A stretch of DNA of 64,000 nt from Leptospiraceae bacterium. Lineage in GTDB: Bacteria > Spirochaetota > Leptospiria > Leptospirales > Leptospiraceae. This document shows, in pieces, positions 36,127 to 44,293 of the stretch. A program made the position numbers and the translations under genes. The notes beneath the pieces are model-generated. The model was not told where the DNA came from, did not search any database, and saw only the letters and a program-made list of their open reading frames with translations. The stretch lies in the NCBI GenBank assembly GCA_024233865.1, contig JACKPA010000001.1:744001-808000 (forward strand). The letters are read 5' to 3'. Positions within the stretch are counted from its first letter, which is position 1, and each line of letters begins with the position of its first letter.

Positions 36127-37089
36127 ATGCTTTCCATAGTTATTCCCGTTTATAATGAAGAAGAAGTTTTAGAGACTCTTTACAACCGCTTGATTGAAAA
36201 TTCGGTTCATTGGGGACAAGACTTTGAAGTCATTTTGGTAGATGATGGTAGCCGGGATCGATCTTTCGAAATAGCAAAAGAACTAAATGCAAAAGACAAA
36301 CGTTTTAAAACGGTTTCTTTTTCAAGAAATTTTGGGCACCAAATTGCCGTAAGCGCCGGTTTGCAGTATGCTTCGGGCGACGTGGTTGCCGTAATGGACG
36401 CTGATCTACAAGATCCACCTGAGTTCATGGTTGAACTTCTTAAAAAATGGAAAGAAGGGTACGAAGTCGTTTTTGCCGTTAGGCAAGGAAGAAAAGAGAA
36501 TATTTTTAAAAAATTAGCCTATTGGTTGTTTTACCGAATTCTATATTGGGCGGCTGAAATCCAAATTCCTTTGGATACGGGAGATTTTTGTGTAATGGAT
36601 AAAAAAGTTGTAAAGTTACTCAACTCATTACCGGAAAAAAACAGGTTTGTTCGGGGGCTTCGTTCTTGGCTAGGTTTTCGACAAATTGGAATTCCTTTTG
36701 AAAGAGGCTCTCGCCTTGCCGGAGAAGTGAAATATACTTTTGGTAAGTTATTCAAATTAGCTTTTGATGGAGTAGTTGGGTTTTCTTATAAGCCGTTGCA
36801 GTTATTTGGTTATTTTGGTTTTTTTGTTTCTTTTTCTTCCATACTTCTTCTGATATTGTTAGGGCTAGACAAGGTTTTTGGATGGCATCTAACACCTTAC
36901 GATTTGGACAAAACCGGTTATTTCCCTTTGCTTTTTGCGGTTTTATTTTTAGGGGGGGTACAACTTATAGGACTGGGTCTTTTGGGTGAATATTTAGGGA
37001 GAGTTTTTGATGAAGTAAAAAACCGTCCATTGTTTTTAGTTAAGGAATTAGTTGGTATTACGGAAAAAAATGAAAGTGAGGTTTTATGA
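36127..37089 (+). CDS. Glycosyltransferase family 2, DPM1/GtrB type
   Basis: This 320-residue protein has the GT-A fold motifs SIVIPVYNEEE (3-13), VDDGSRD and MDADLQDPPEFM (metal-binding DxD-type site), then two C-terminal transmembrane helices. That arrangement is typical of enzymes transferring a sugar from a nucleotide sugar to a polyprenyl phosphate at the inner membrane (DPM1, GtrB, ArnC). The product probably feeds lipopolysaccharide or protein modification. Its stop overlaps the next ATG by four bases (ATGA), so the two are coupled. Confidence 0.87.
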   Translation: MLSIVIPVYNEEEVLETLYNRLIENSVHWGQDFEVILVDDGSRDRSFEIAKELNAKDKRFKTVSFSRNFGHQIAVSAGLQYASGDVVAVMDADLQDPPEFMVELLKKWKEGYEVVFAVRQGRKENIFKKLAYWLFYRILYWAAEIQIPLDTGDFCVMDKKVVKLLNSLPEKNRFVRGLRSWLGFRQIGIPFERGSRLAGEVKYTFGKLFKLAFDGVVGFSYKPLQLFGYFGFFVSFSSILLLILLGLDKVFGWHLTPYDLDKTGYFPLLFAVLFLGGVQLIGLGLLGEYLGRVFDEVKNRPLFLVKELVGITEKNESEVL

Positions 37090-37796
37090 AAAAATTATTT
37101 ATGATGTTTTTGATAGCGTTGCTAATTGGTTGTGCAGCTTCTCGAAAAGAAGCTTATCCTCCACAAGAATATCCAGCCGGAGATGTATCACGAGGTAATA
37201 CTGGAGATTCTTCTGCTTCTAAAAGCTCTAGTGCCGGTCTTTCCGGGAAAAAGTTACAAGAGCAAACAAAAAGAATCCTCAGTTATGAAGGCTACATACA
37301 CCTACTCGTTCCAAATAAAAACAAGGAAGAAATTATTGAAAATATTGCTGAGTACGTTCGAAACCAGAAAGGCTTTATTTTTTCACAAAACAAAACTTCT
37401 CTTACCTTCAAAATACCAAGCAAATACTTCAGAAAAACTTTTTCTTACATCAAAACAAAAGGAGAAGTAGATGAAGAGAACATAAGGATTATTGACATAA
37501 CCGACAGTTACTATGATACAAAGATTCGATTGGAAAACTCTGAGAATCTACAAAAACGCTTGATTGAACTCTTGAAAAAAGCTCAAAATGTGAGCGAAAC
37601 GGTTGAAGTAGAAAAAGAATTGTCCAGGGTTACACAAGACATAGAAACTCTCAAAGCGGCAATGAGAAGATACCAAAGTCAAATCGACTATTCCTCTATT
37701 TCCGTTTACTTCCGGGATTCTTCCACACCGGGTCCATTAGGTTGGTTTTTTTATGGTGTTTACATAGGAGTTAAGTGGCTGTTTATTTGGGAATAA
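37086..37796 (+). CDS. DUF4349 lipoprotein
   Basis: This is a 236-residue protein with a signal peptide ending LLIGC (Cys16). After a low-complexity Ser/Gly region there is a DUF4349-like domain: YEGYIHLLVPNKNKEEIIENIAEYV, then FKIPSKYFRKTFSYI and the coiled-coil segment EVEKELSRVTQDIETLKAAMRRYQ. A hydrophobic segment near the C-terminus (GWFFYGVYIGVKWLFIW) could anchor it in a membrane. Function is unknown. It is translationally coupled to the glycosyltransferase. Confidence 0.78.
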   Translation: MKKLFMMFLIALLIGCAASRKEAYPPQEYPAGDVSRGNTGDSSASKSSSAGLSGKKLQEQTKRILSYEGYIHLLVPNKNKEEIIENIAEYVRNQKGFIFSQNKTSLTFKIPSKYFRKTFSYIKTKGEVDEENIRIIDITDSYYDTKIRLENSENLQKRLIELLKKAQNVSETVEVEKELSRVTQDIETLKAAMRRYQSQIDYSSISVYFRDSSTPGPLGWFFYGVYIGVKWLFIWE

Positions 37797-37819
37797 TTCT
37801 ATAATTTAAGGAATTTGCT

Positions 37820-39277
37820 CTAGTTTATCGGTAATGTGATACATACCGTTGTTCCATTTTTTTCAGCTGATTCAATATTGATTTCCCCTTTGTGTTCCTT
37901 GATAATTTGGTAAGCAACGGATAACCCTAAACCTGCTCCCTTGCCTACGTCTTGTGTTGTGAAAAATGGTTCAAAAATTCTGTGTAAGTTCTCTTTAGTA
38001 ATTCCACGCCCATCATCAGCTATTGTAATTTTCGCGTAATTATTGTTTTGCGTATAGTCTGTTGTAATCGTTATTTGACCATTTTCGGCAATTGCTTGGT
38101 TGGCATTATTTAGTATATTCAAAAAAACCTGGTGTAATTTCGCTTCATTGACCGAAAGGATTATCTCTTTATCATAATAATTCCGAATGATTTCAATCTT
38201 ATCTTTTAATTCATAGTTTAACATTTGCAAACAATTATCAATTATTGTATGAATATTTTTTTCTGTAAGCTTTGGGTCGTCAGATCGATTAAAAAAATTA
38301 AGGCTTTTGACAATTTTACTGATTCTGTTTATGCCTTCTTGAACGGCTTCAATTGCTTTGTTTTTCATAATTGAAATCTCTTTAGATGGAAAATAGTTTT
38401 CCATTTCATCTAAGATGGTTCTTAAACTATACAATCCTGCTTGAATAAAATTTAAAGGATTGTTAATTTCATGAGAAACACCGGCTGTTAAAATGGCAAT
38501 AGATGCCATTTTCTTGGTTTCAATAAGCTTTGCTTGAGTTGTATGTAATTGGTTTAAAGTATTCTTGAGCTCTTCACTTTGTTGATATAGTTCTTCATTT
38601 ATTATAGTTAGTTTTTCATTCGCAAGTTCCAATTCATAAGTGCGCTCTTTTACGAGTTTCTCTAGATGTTCTTTGTAGTTTTGTAATTTTGTGTTTTTCC
38701 CTTTTATGACCGTATAGTTTTTTATTATTATTTTACCATAAATATGTCCTACGTAAAGCAAGCCTAAAGATGTTAAAAAAATTGCCAAACCATCCAACGC
38801 CCATATCTCAGCTCGTGTAACATATCTTTGAACATCAATATAAAAAGATAAATACCCATAACAAAATAAAAAGCCATACAGCGCATAAATAAGTGTAAAC
38901 AATAAAAGCATTATTACCGCTTTCCGGTAGGACGTTAAAAATGAAACAAAGATAGGAATAATGGCTATATATACTTTGGCAGAAGCAAGGTAACCATATT
39001 TAAATAAACCTGTAGCTAATACGGATAGTATAATAAATACTAAGGTATAAATTTTTATATTTAACTGAATTTTTTTTCTGAAGAGTGTTACAAGTATCAG
39101 GAGCAACGTATCAAAACTTTGAATAAAAAATACAAAGTCCATACCATCTTTTTGGGCTCTTAAAAACAGAAATAAATAATTCATTGAGACAAAAATCGAA
39201 AAAACAATAAGAACTAAATTCACTATTCTATTTCTAAGTTTTGTAATTTGCAATATATTCTGGTTATTTTTATTCAT
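37820..39277 (-). CDS. Membrane sensor histidine kinase
   Basis: I chose ATG 39277 (485 residues) over an in-frame TTG five codons earlier. There are about six transmembrane helices in the first 190 residues, then a long coiled coil (KLQNYKEHLEKLVKERTYEL). The dimerisation/phosphoacceptor segment GVSHEINNPLNFI carries the conserved His. The ATPase domain has the N-box (LNILNNANQAI), G1 (DDGRGI) and G2 (GKGAGLGLSV). It should autophosphorylate and pass phosphate to a response regulator; none is adjacent except the REC-PP2C protein about 3 kb away. Confidence 0.88.
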   Translation of the reverse strand: MNKNNQNILQITKLRNRIVNLVLIVFSIFVSMNYLFLFLRAQKDGMDFVFFIQSFDTLLLILVTLFRKKIQLNIKIYTLVFIILSVLATGLFKYGYLASAKVYIAIIPIFVSFLTSYRKAVIMLLLFTLIYALYGFLFCYGYLSFYIDVQRYVTRAEIWALDGLAIFLTSLGLLYVGHIYGKIIIKNYTVIKGKNTKLQNYKEHLEKLVKERTYELELANEKLTIINEELYQQSEELKNTLNQLHTTQAKLIETKKMASIAILTAGVSHEINNPLNFIQAGLYSLRTILDEMENYFPSKEISIMKNKAIEAVQEGINRISKIVKSLNFFNRSDDPKLTEKNIHTIIDNCLQMLNYELKDKIEIIRNYYDKEIILSVNEAKLHQVFLNILNNANQAIAENGQITITTDYTQNNNYAKITIADDGRGITKENLHRIFEPFFTTQDVGKGAGLGLSVAYQIIKEHKGEINIESAEKNGTTVCITLPIN

Positions 39278-39457
39278 AGCAGTACTGTACAATTGATAAG
39301 CTAGAGCTTAATCAATATATTTATTAAAATATACAATATCTACAAGTTTTTTTTGTTTTAAAAAAAGGTTTATTATTTGCAACTTATAGAAGCATTTTTT
39401 TCTTTACAAAAAATGAGATAGTTTTAGAATATAGCAACAACAAATTTTTAGAAGAAT

Positions 39458-40396
39458 ATGGTAGACCCGTTTCAATATTTTCAGCACCCGATTGGACTTT
39501 TGAGGTTAAATGAATTATTAAACCATTTTCCTAAATTTATACCTCATAAATTTTCAGAGTTTTTGCTAAAAAAAACAGAAAATATTATTTTGATAAACTA
39601 TTCGTTTCAAAAGATTTATGAAACTCTTTACGGTTCTCCGGACACCTATAACGAATCAAAAGAGAACTTTATTTTTATTTTAAATTCATTGAACTTGGAG
39701 ATATTGTCTAAACTTGTGGACATAAACCTACCCTATTTATTTGAAATTTACCGGAAACTTCATGGAATTCATGTCTATTTTAAATTTTTAGATCAAGAAA
39801 ATATATATAAGTTGATTGAATATTTTGCAGATTTGTATAATAAAAGCAGTCAGACAGAAATCCTTTATAAATTTAAATTGTATCACGTTATTCCTTTTTT
39901 AAATGAAAAAGGAATTCAAAGGTTTTTAAGCGACTTAAATATGGAAGATTTCAAACAAGACTTTTCAAGTGTATTTTCTAGAGATGAGTTGATTTTTCTG
40001 GTTCATTATAACCAACACATATATGAAATTATTACGCTTACAAAAGGCAAAGATGACGAATTGGAATATGAAACCAATATCGGTTATGCTGATTTTTCTG
40101 AAATAGAACAAGTCTTGTTGTGGTTTCAGGATGAATACCAAACCGAATTAGAAAAATATAATACCGGACAGATTTATGACACAAATATTCTTAAGGAAAG
40201 AAATGAAACTACATATTTGCGGTTGGAATATATTTTATCATTTATCAAAGATATGCCAGAATCCAAACGTGAGATTATCATCGAAGAATTAATCAAAAAA
40301 AAAGAGTACGAAAGTATGATGGCTAAAATTGACTTGGAAACTTTGGTAAACCTTCACAGAAATAATTTTGAACTCCTAAAACATATAAAAAAATGA
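39458..40396 (+). CDS. Unknown protein, paralogue of next gene
   Basis: This 312-residue protein is cytoplasmic by appearance, with no signal or transmembrane helix, mostly helical, and unrecognised. Residues 15-160 align with the downstream gene: FxxELSEFLLxxxENxxxxNYxFxKxYE, a middle EYDNIYKLIxxFxDLY-type motif, and Y.K..L.H.IPFL.E...Q.F. The extra C-terminal half contains ILSFIKDMPESKREIIIEELIKKKEYE and resembles helical-repeat proteins. The ATGA overlap with the next gene indicates coupled translation. Regulators lie on both sides, so a signalling role is only a guess. Confidence 0.6.
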   Translation: MVDPFQYFQHPIGLLRLNELLNHFPKFIPHKFSEFLLKKTENIILINYSFQKIYETLYGSPDTYNESKENFIFILNSLNLEILSKLVDINLPYLFEIYRKLHGIHVYFKFLDQENIYKLIEYFADLYNKSSQTEILYKFKLYHVIPFLNEKGIQRFLSDLNMEDFKQDFSSVFSRDELIFLVHYNQHIYEIITLTKGKDDELEYETNIGYADFSEIEQVLLWFQDEYQTELEKYNTGQIYDTNILKERNETTYLRLEYILSFIKDMPESKREIIIEELIKKKEYESMMAKIDLETLVNLHRNNFELLKHIKK

Positions 40397-40992
40397 ATAC
40401 ACAAATAAAGCCAGAGCAATTTTTCAAAGATGTAAATTTGGAAATACTCAACCGATTAACAACAGAGTTTCCTGATTTTGAGTCTAATGAATTATCTCAT
40501 TTTCTGTTGGCAAATAGAGAAAATGCTGTCATTGTAAATTACTGTTTTTACAAAGTTTATGAGGTAATAGGTCATACGGATAGAGAAATCTTCCTTAGAT
40601 CAAAAAACAAATTGTCTGAGCTATTAAACCAACTTTCCGTTCATGCTCTAATAGAATTATGGAATGAGCACCAGCCTCTGCTCGTTAAATGGTATCAAGA
40701 AAAGTTAGCTCAAACAAAAAGTTATTTTGAGTTAATTGAATACGACAATATTTACAACATTGTACAACTTTACCAAAAAAAAATATCATTTCCAGCTACG
40801 AGTGAGTATTTAATCTATTATAATAAAATAAGACTGACACACATTCTTTTGTTTTTGGACGAAACCCGACTGGAGCAAGTTTTCTCAAACCCAACTATTT
40901 CTAAGCATATTAAAGAAACTATTCTTTTAATTCCTTCTTATGAATCGGATTTTTTGTTCAGACATTTACCTATAATCAAAAAATATATTTGA
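40393..40992 (+). CDS. Unknown protein, shorter paralogue
   Basis: This 199-residue cytoplasmic-looking protein is paralogous to the N-terminal half of the preceding one (LNRLTTEFPDFESNELSHFL against LNELLNHFPKFIPHKFSEFL). It lacks the C-terminal half. The start overlaps the previous stop by four bases. No family, catalytic motif or membrane segment is recognised. It may be a partner subunit, since tandem diverged copies often form hetero-oligomers. Confidence 0.6.
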   Translation: MNTQIKPEQFFKDVNLEILNRLTTEFPDFESNELSHFLLANRENAVIVNYCFYKVYEVIGHTDREIFLRSKNKLSELLNQLSVHALIELWNEHQPLLVKWYQEKLAQTKSYFELIEYDNIYNIVQLYQKKISFPATSEYLIYYNKIRLTHILLFLDETRLEQVFSNPTISKHIKETILLIPSYESDFLFRHLPIIKKYI

Positions 40993-41002
40993 ATTCATCG
41001 TC

Positions 41003-41344
41003 CTAATATCTAGGTATACTAGGGTCTACATAAACAGAATAAGCATCGATTCCACCGGATATATTTTTAACGCTGGAAAAGCCTTGTTTTTGCAACCAAT
41101 GGCATACTTGAGCTGACCTTATGCCATGGTGGCATATAACAAGTGTTTCTGAATTTTGATTAAAAAGAGTTTGTATTTGACTGCTCCAATTGTCAAACTC
41201 ACTTAGAGGTAAAACTTCAAAACCTTCTATGTAGGCAATTTCAACTTCTTGGTATTCTCTTACGTCCAACAGTTGGATGTTTTTATTTTTGAGGCTTTGT
41301 TCTAGCTCTTTTACACTTATGCTATCTATCAATTCCGAATTCAT
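41003..41344 (-). CDS. Rhodanese-like domain protein
   Basis: I chose ATG 41344 (113 residues) with GGCGG five bases upstream; an upstream start would overlap the next gene by 20 bases. It is a single rhodanese domain: IQLLDVREYQEVEIAYIEG near the start, then the active-site loop CHHGIRS with catalytic Cys71, and GISSVKNISGG-type ending (GFSSVKNISGGIDAY). Such proteins transfer sulphur or act in sulphur relay or stress response. It is downstream of the REC-PP2C gene on the same strand. Confidence 0.87.
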   Translation of the reverse strand: MNSELIDSISVKELEQSLKNKNIQLLDVREYQEVEIAYIEGFEVLPLSEFDNWSSQIQTLFNQNSETLVICHHGIRSAQVCHWLQKQGFSSVKNISGGIDAYSVYVDPSIPRY

Positions 41345-41354
41345 TTTTCCGCCT

Positions 41355-42602
41355 TTATACCTCAATTGCAACAATGGTTATATCATCCTGAATTTGAGAT
41401 TTAATAACAAAGGAATTTATATCTTGAATCAAATTACTTACACATTCTTCCAAATTCTTAGCTTGATTGTCTATCAAATATTGGAGGAGCCTTTCTGATT
41501 CGTATTCTTCTCCAATCATGTTAAACTGCTCATATGCTCCGTCTGTGAACAAAAATATCCTTCCTTTTGAAAATGGCGCCTCAATTAATCGATAGGTTGC
41601 ATTTATATCAATTCCGATAATTTTTCCTGTTTTGGAAAGTTTGGTAACACCAGTGTGGTTAATCAGAATTTGATCAGGATGTCCAGCTGCAGAATACAAA
41701 ATTTTATTATTTTGAATATCTATGTCAAGAATGGCACAAGAAAAAATTGCATGTGTAGATATAAATTTTTTCATAAATTGAATATTCAATTGTGAGAGTA
41801 ACTTATCAGGAGTGAATAACAATTTTTTAATGGCATCGTATTCTACCTTGATTGCCATTGTAAAAAGCGCAGCTTGAACTCCATGCCCTGTGGCATCCGC
41901 TATAAACACTCGAATATAATTTTCAGAAACAGTTTCTATGTCGAAAAAATCTCCACCCACTTCTTGCATTGGAAAATAACGTGTAACAAATTTTATTTGT
42001 TTGGAACCTCTAAATTTTTCTGGAAGGATACTTTGCTGAATCCCTTTTGCGACAACCAAATCCCGCTTTATATCTCGTAAAGTATTTTGCAGTTCTTTAG
42101 TTCTTTCTTTTACTGTTTCTTCCAAATTAGAATTTACCGTTTTTAACTCTTGAATAAGAGCAATATTTTTCATTTCTAATTCATAAAATTCCAAGGCTCG
42201 TTGTATGGTTAGTAAAAAATCTTCCGGTTCAATTGGTTTTACTATAAATTTATAAATTTGGGCTTCATTAATTGAAGCAATAATAGAACCTATATCCGTA
42301 TAACCAGTTAAAATAATTCGAACTATATTTGGATTAATAGCTACGCTTTGCTTCAAAAAATCAACCCCTGAAAGGTTTGGCATTCTTTGATCAGAAATAA
42401 CAAGATGAATATTGTTACCTTGTGTTTTAATGATATTTATGCCATCAAGCCCATCTTTGGCTGAAATCACATTATAATCGTTTTCTAACAGTCTACAGAT
42501 TGATCTAAGGTTGGCTTCTTCATCATCAACTAAAAGAATCGTATGCTTTTTTTGTTTTTCTTTAAGTTGCTTTTGTGTATTTTCTTTTTTAAAAAATCCC
42601 AT
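41355..42602 (-). CDS. Response regulator-PP2C (RsbU/SpoIIE type)
   Basis: This is a 415-residue soluble protein. A receiver domain (about 22-140) has acidic DDEE, phospho-acceptor Asp in VISDQRMPN and conserved Lys in KFIVKP. A coiled coil precedes a PP2C phosphatase domain (about 205-410) with intact GGDFFDIE, ADATGHGVQAA, FTDGAYEQ and QDDITIVAI. Phosphorylation of the receiver probably controls dephosphorylation of an anti-anti-sigma type target. The histidine kinase at 37820-39277 is a candidate partner by proximity only. Confidence 0.88.
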   Translation of the reverse strand: MGFFKKENTQKQLKEKQKKHTILLVDDEEANLRSICRLLENDYNVISAKDGLDGINIIKTQGNNIHLVISDQRMPNLSGVDFLKQSVAINPNIVRIILTGYTDIGSIIASINEAQIYKFIVKPIEPEDFLLTIQRALEFYELEMKNIALIQELKTVNSNLEETVKERTKELQNTLRDIKRDLVVAKGIQQSILPEKFRGSKQIKFVTRYFPMQEVGGDFFDIETVSENYIRVFIADATGHGVQAALFTMAIKVEYDAIKKLLFTPDKLLSQLNIQFMKKFISTHAIFSCAILDIDIQNNKILYSAAGHPDQILINHTGVTKLSKTGKIIGIDINATYRLIEAPFSKGRIFLFTDGAYEQFNMIGEEYESERLLQYLIDNQAKNLEECVSNLIQDINSFVIKSQIQDDITIVAIEV

Positions 42603-42732
42603 TGTATATTTATCTATTTTAGAATTAAATAGAAATCATAGACGAAAAAGTAAAGCAGAAATGAATAAAAAATAGGAAGATAGAATTAAATGGAAAACTC
42701 CTGTTTTCTATCTTCCTGTAACAACCAAGCTA

Positions 42733-43998
42733 TTAGGCAAATATTCCGATAACCCAAGTTATAAATTGACCAAACAAGCTTTCAGTCAAATATTTTTTAA
42801 GATCAATTGGATGTCTATTTAATGAGTCATTGTACCAAGCGTTGTACTCATTGATAGAAGGAATATTGTAACCATATTTTGCGTTGATTGCATCGATTAA
42901 CTCATTTGCCAAGACTGCGTGTCCGTACATATTTGGGTGAACTCCATCCAAGCCAAATAATCCTGGTTGATTTGGCATTGGCCAATTTGCTCGAGCTGAT
43001 CCAGGGCTATAACCGGACGAACTTTGGATAAGCCTACCATTGTCTCGAATATCATCAAACAGCACTTTTGCATCTGTTAGGGCAAAACCTAGTGCAGTTG
43101 CTTGTGCTTTGAGTTCATTATTGACTTTGGTAAGGAAACTTGAGATAGTTGCTACTTCATTGGCATCAAGAACATGATCCGGACTAGAAACTGAGGTTCT
43201 ATAAAAAGCTTTTAAACCAGTATAGTTGGCTCTGTTGCTAGGATCCTTATAAGATTCAAGATAAGCTATAGCAGTTACATTAGGTACTGTAAAGATTACT
43301 CCACCTTTAACTGTCCCTATGGCAGCAACTCTTCTCATAACTTCTCTCACGTCTCTATAGTATCTTGCCTCGTCCAAACAATCTAATGACGTGCTCAGAG
43401 CAGTACATAGAACGTGATTTGCACCAACGGAACCAAACAAAAAGCTTGGTTTAACTTTTTCCATGATTTCCATTTGGGTTCCTGAATCTCTAAGACCAAA
43501 TTGATGAAATTTATCTGGTTCTTGACAATCTGCAACTTCTACCCATCGATAGGTGTACCAGTACCAGCTTGCCCAGTACCATTCTTTTTCCATTTTTTTA
43601 GCAGTAATATCTTCACACTTTCCTGAAGTTCTGAGTACATTTGTATAGTCCGCTCCTGTAATCCCAGCATGAGTAGGTAGCGAATAAGTCGCTCCATTCC
43701 CACCTAAGATAGAACTTCCCATACAAATAGGTCCACAATCTCCATTTAAGTAATCTTCAAAGTTTAAGTAAGGACCTTTTAGTTCATTGTAAGTGACATT
43801 TGAGCCAGCTTGCTTTGCAACTAATACAGGATAAGCCCAGTTTTGAGTTTTTTTCTCAACTGTTGCTCCAAAAAATCCCTGACTTAGAGAATCTCCAATA
43901 ACCCCAGGTTTGCTAAACATTTGTGATTGGGATTGAGAGAAAATAGAAAAAACTGAAACAAAAAACATTGTTAAAAATAGGTTTAATTTTGTTTTCAT
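42733..43998 (-). CDS. Secreted SGNH-family hydrolase
   Basis: This is a 421-residue protein with an Ala-free spirochaete signal peptide (residues 1-22, ending IFSQS). SGNH blocks are visible: GDSLSQG (nucleophile Ser37), GANHV in block III (Asn) and DGVHPNMYGHAVLANEL near residue 360 (catalytic Asp/His). Aromatic and cysteine-rich insertions lie between blocks I and III. Such enzymes hydrolyse esters or lipids; the substrate is unknown. It is exported and probably periplasmic or extracellular. It is alone, with 134 bases to the phosphatase gene downstream. Confidence 0.82.
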   Translation of the reverse strand: MKTKLNLFLTMFFVSVFSIFSQSQSQMFSKPGVIGDSLSQGFFGATVEKKTQNWAYPVLVAKQAGSNVTYNELKGPYLNFEDYLNGDCGPICMGSSILGGNGATYSLPTHAGITGADYTNVLRTSGKCEDITAKKMEKEWYWASWYWYTYRWVEVADCQEPDKFHQFGLRDSGTQMEIMEKVKPSFLFGSVGANHVLCTALSTSLDCLDEARYYRDVREVMRRVAAIGTVKGGVIFTVPNVTAIAYLESYKDPSNRANYTGLKAFYRTSVSSPDHVLDANEVATISSFLTKVNNELKAQATALGFALTDAKVLFDDIRDNGRLIQSSSGYSPGSARANWPMPNQPGLFGLDGVHPNMYGHAVLANELIDAINAKYGYNIPSINEYNAWYNDSLNRHPIDLKKYLTESLFGQFITWVIGIFA

Positions 43999-44293
43999 TG
44001 ATGTGTGCCTCTTTTTGTTAATTTGTTACTACCTTAATTTTTAAGTGGAATAGTTGTTTGGAAAAATAATTAGTTTCATGATCAGCTGCAACATTCTAAC
44101 AACCAAATTTCCAACAACTTTAATTAGACTGTCTTTCCAATGGTTTTAGCACAAATTAATATTAAAAAAATTAATTTTTTGTGGTAAAAATATTTTTAGG
44201 AAAGTTGGCTTTATGCCGGAGAAACTGGTTTTCCTTCGTAAATGAATCAGACACCCATGGTAGAAACTTTTTTCATCGTTTTTGGCATATTAC
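43999..44293. other. Short gene-free stretch, nothing recognised
   Basis: This AT-rich stretch between the SGNH hydrolase and the DndD-like gene contains no supported open frame, strong hairpin or repeat. Promoter for the hydrolase is expected near its left end, reading leftward. Confidence 0.4.
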
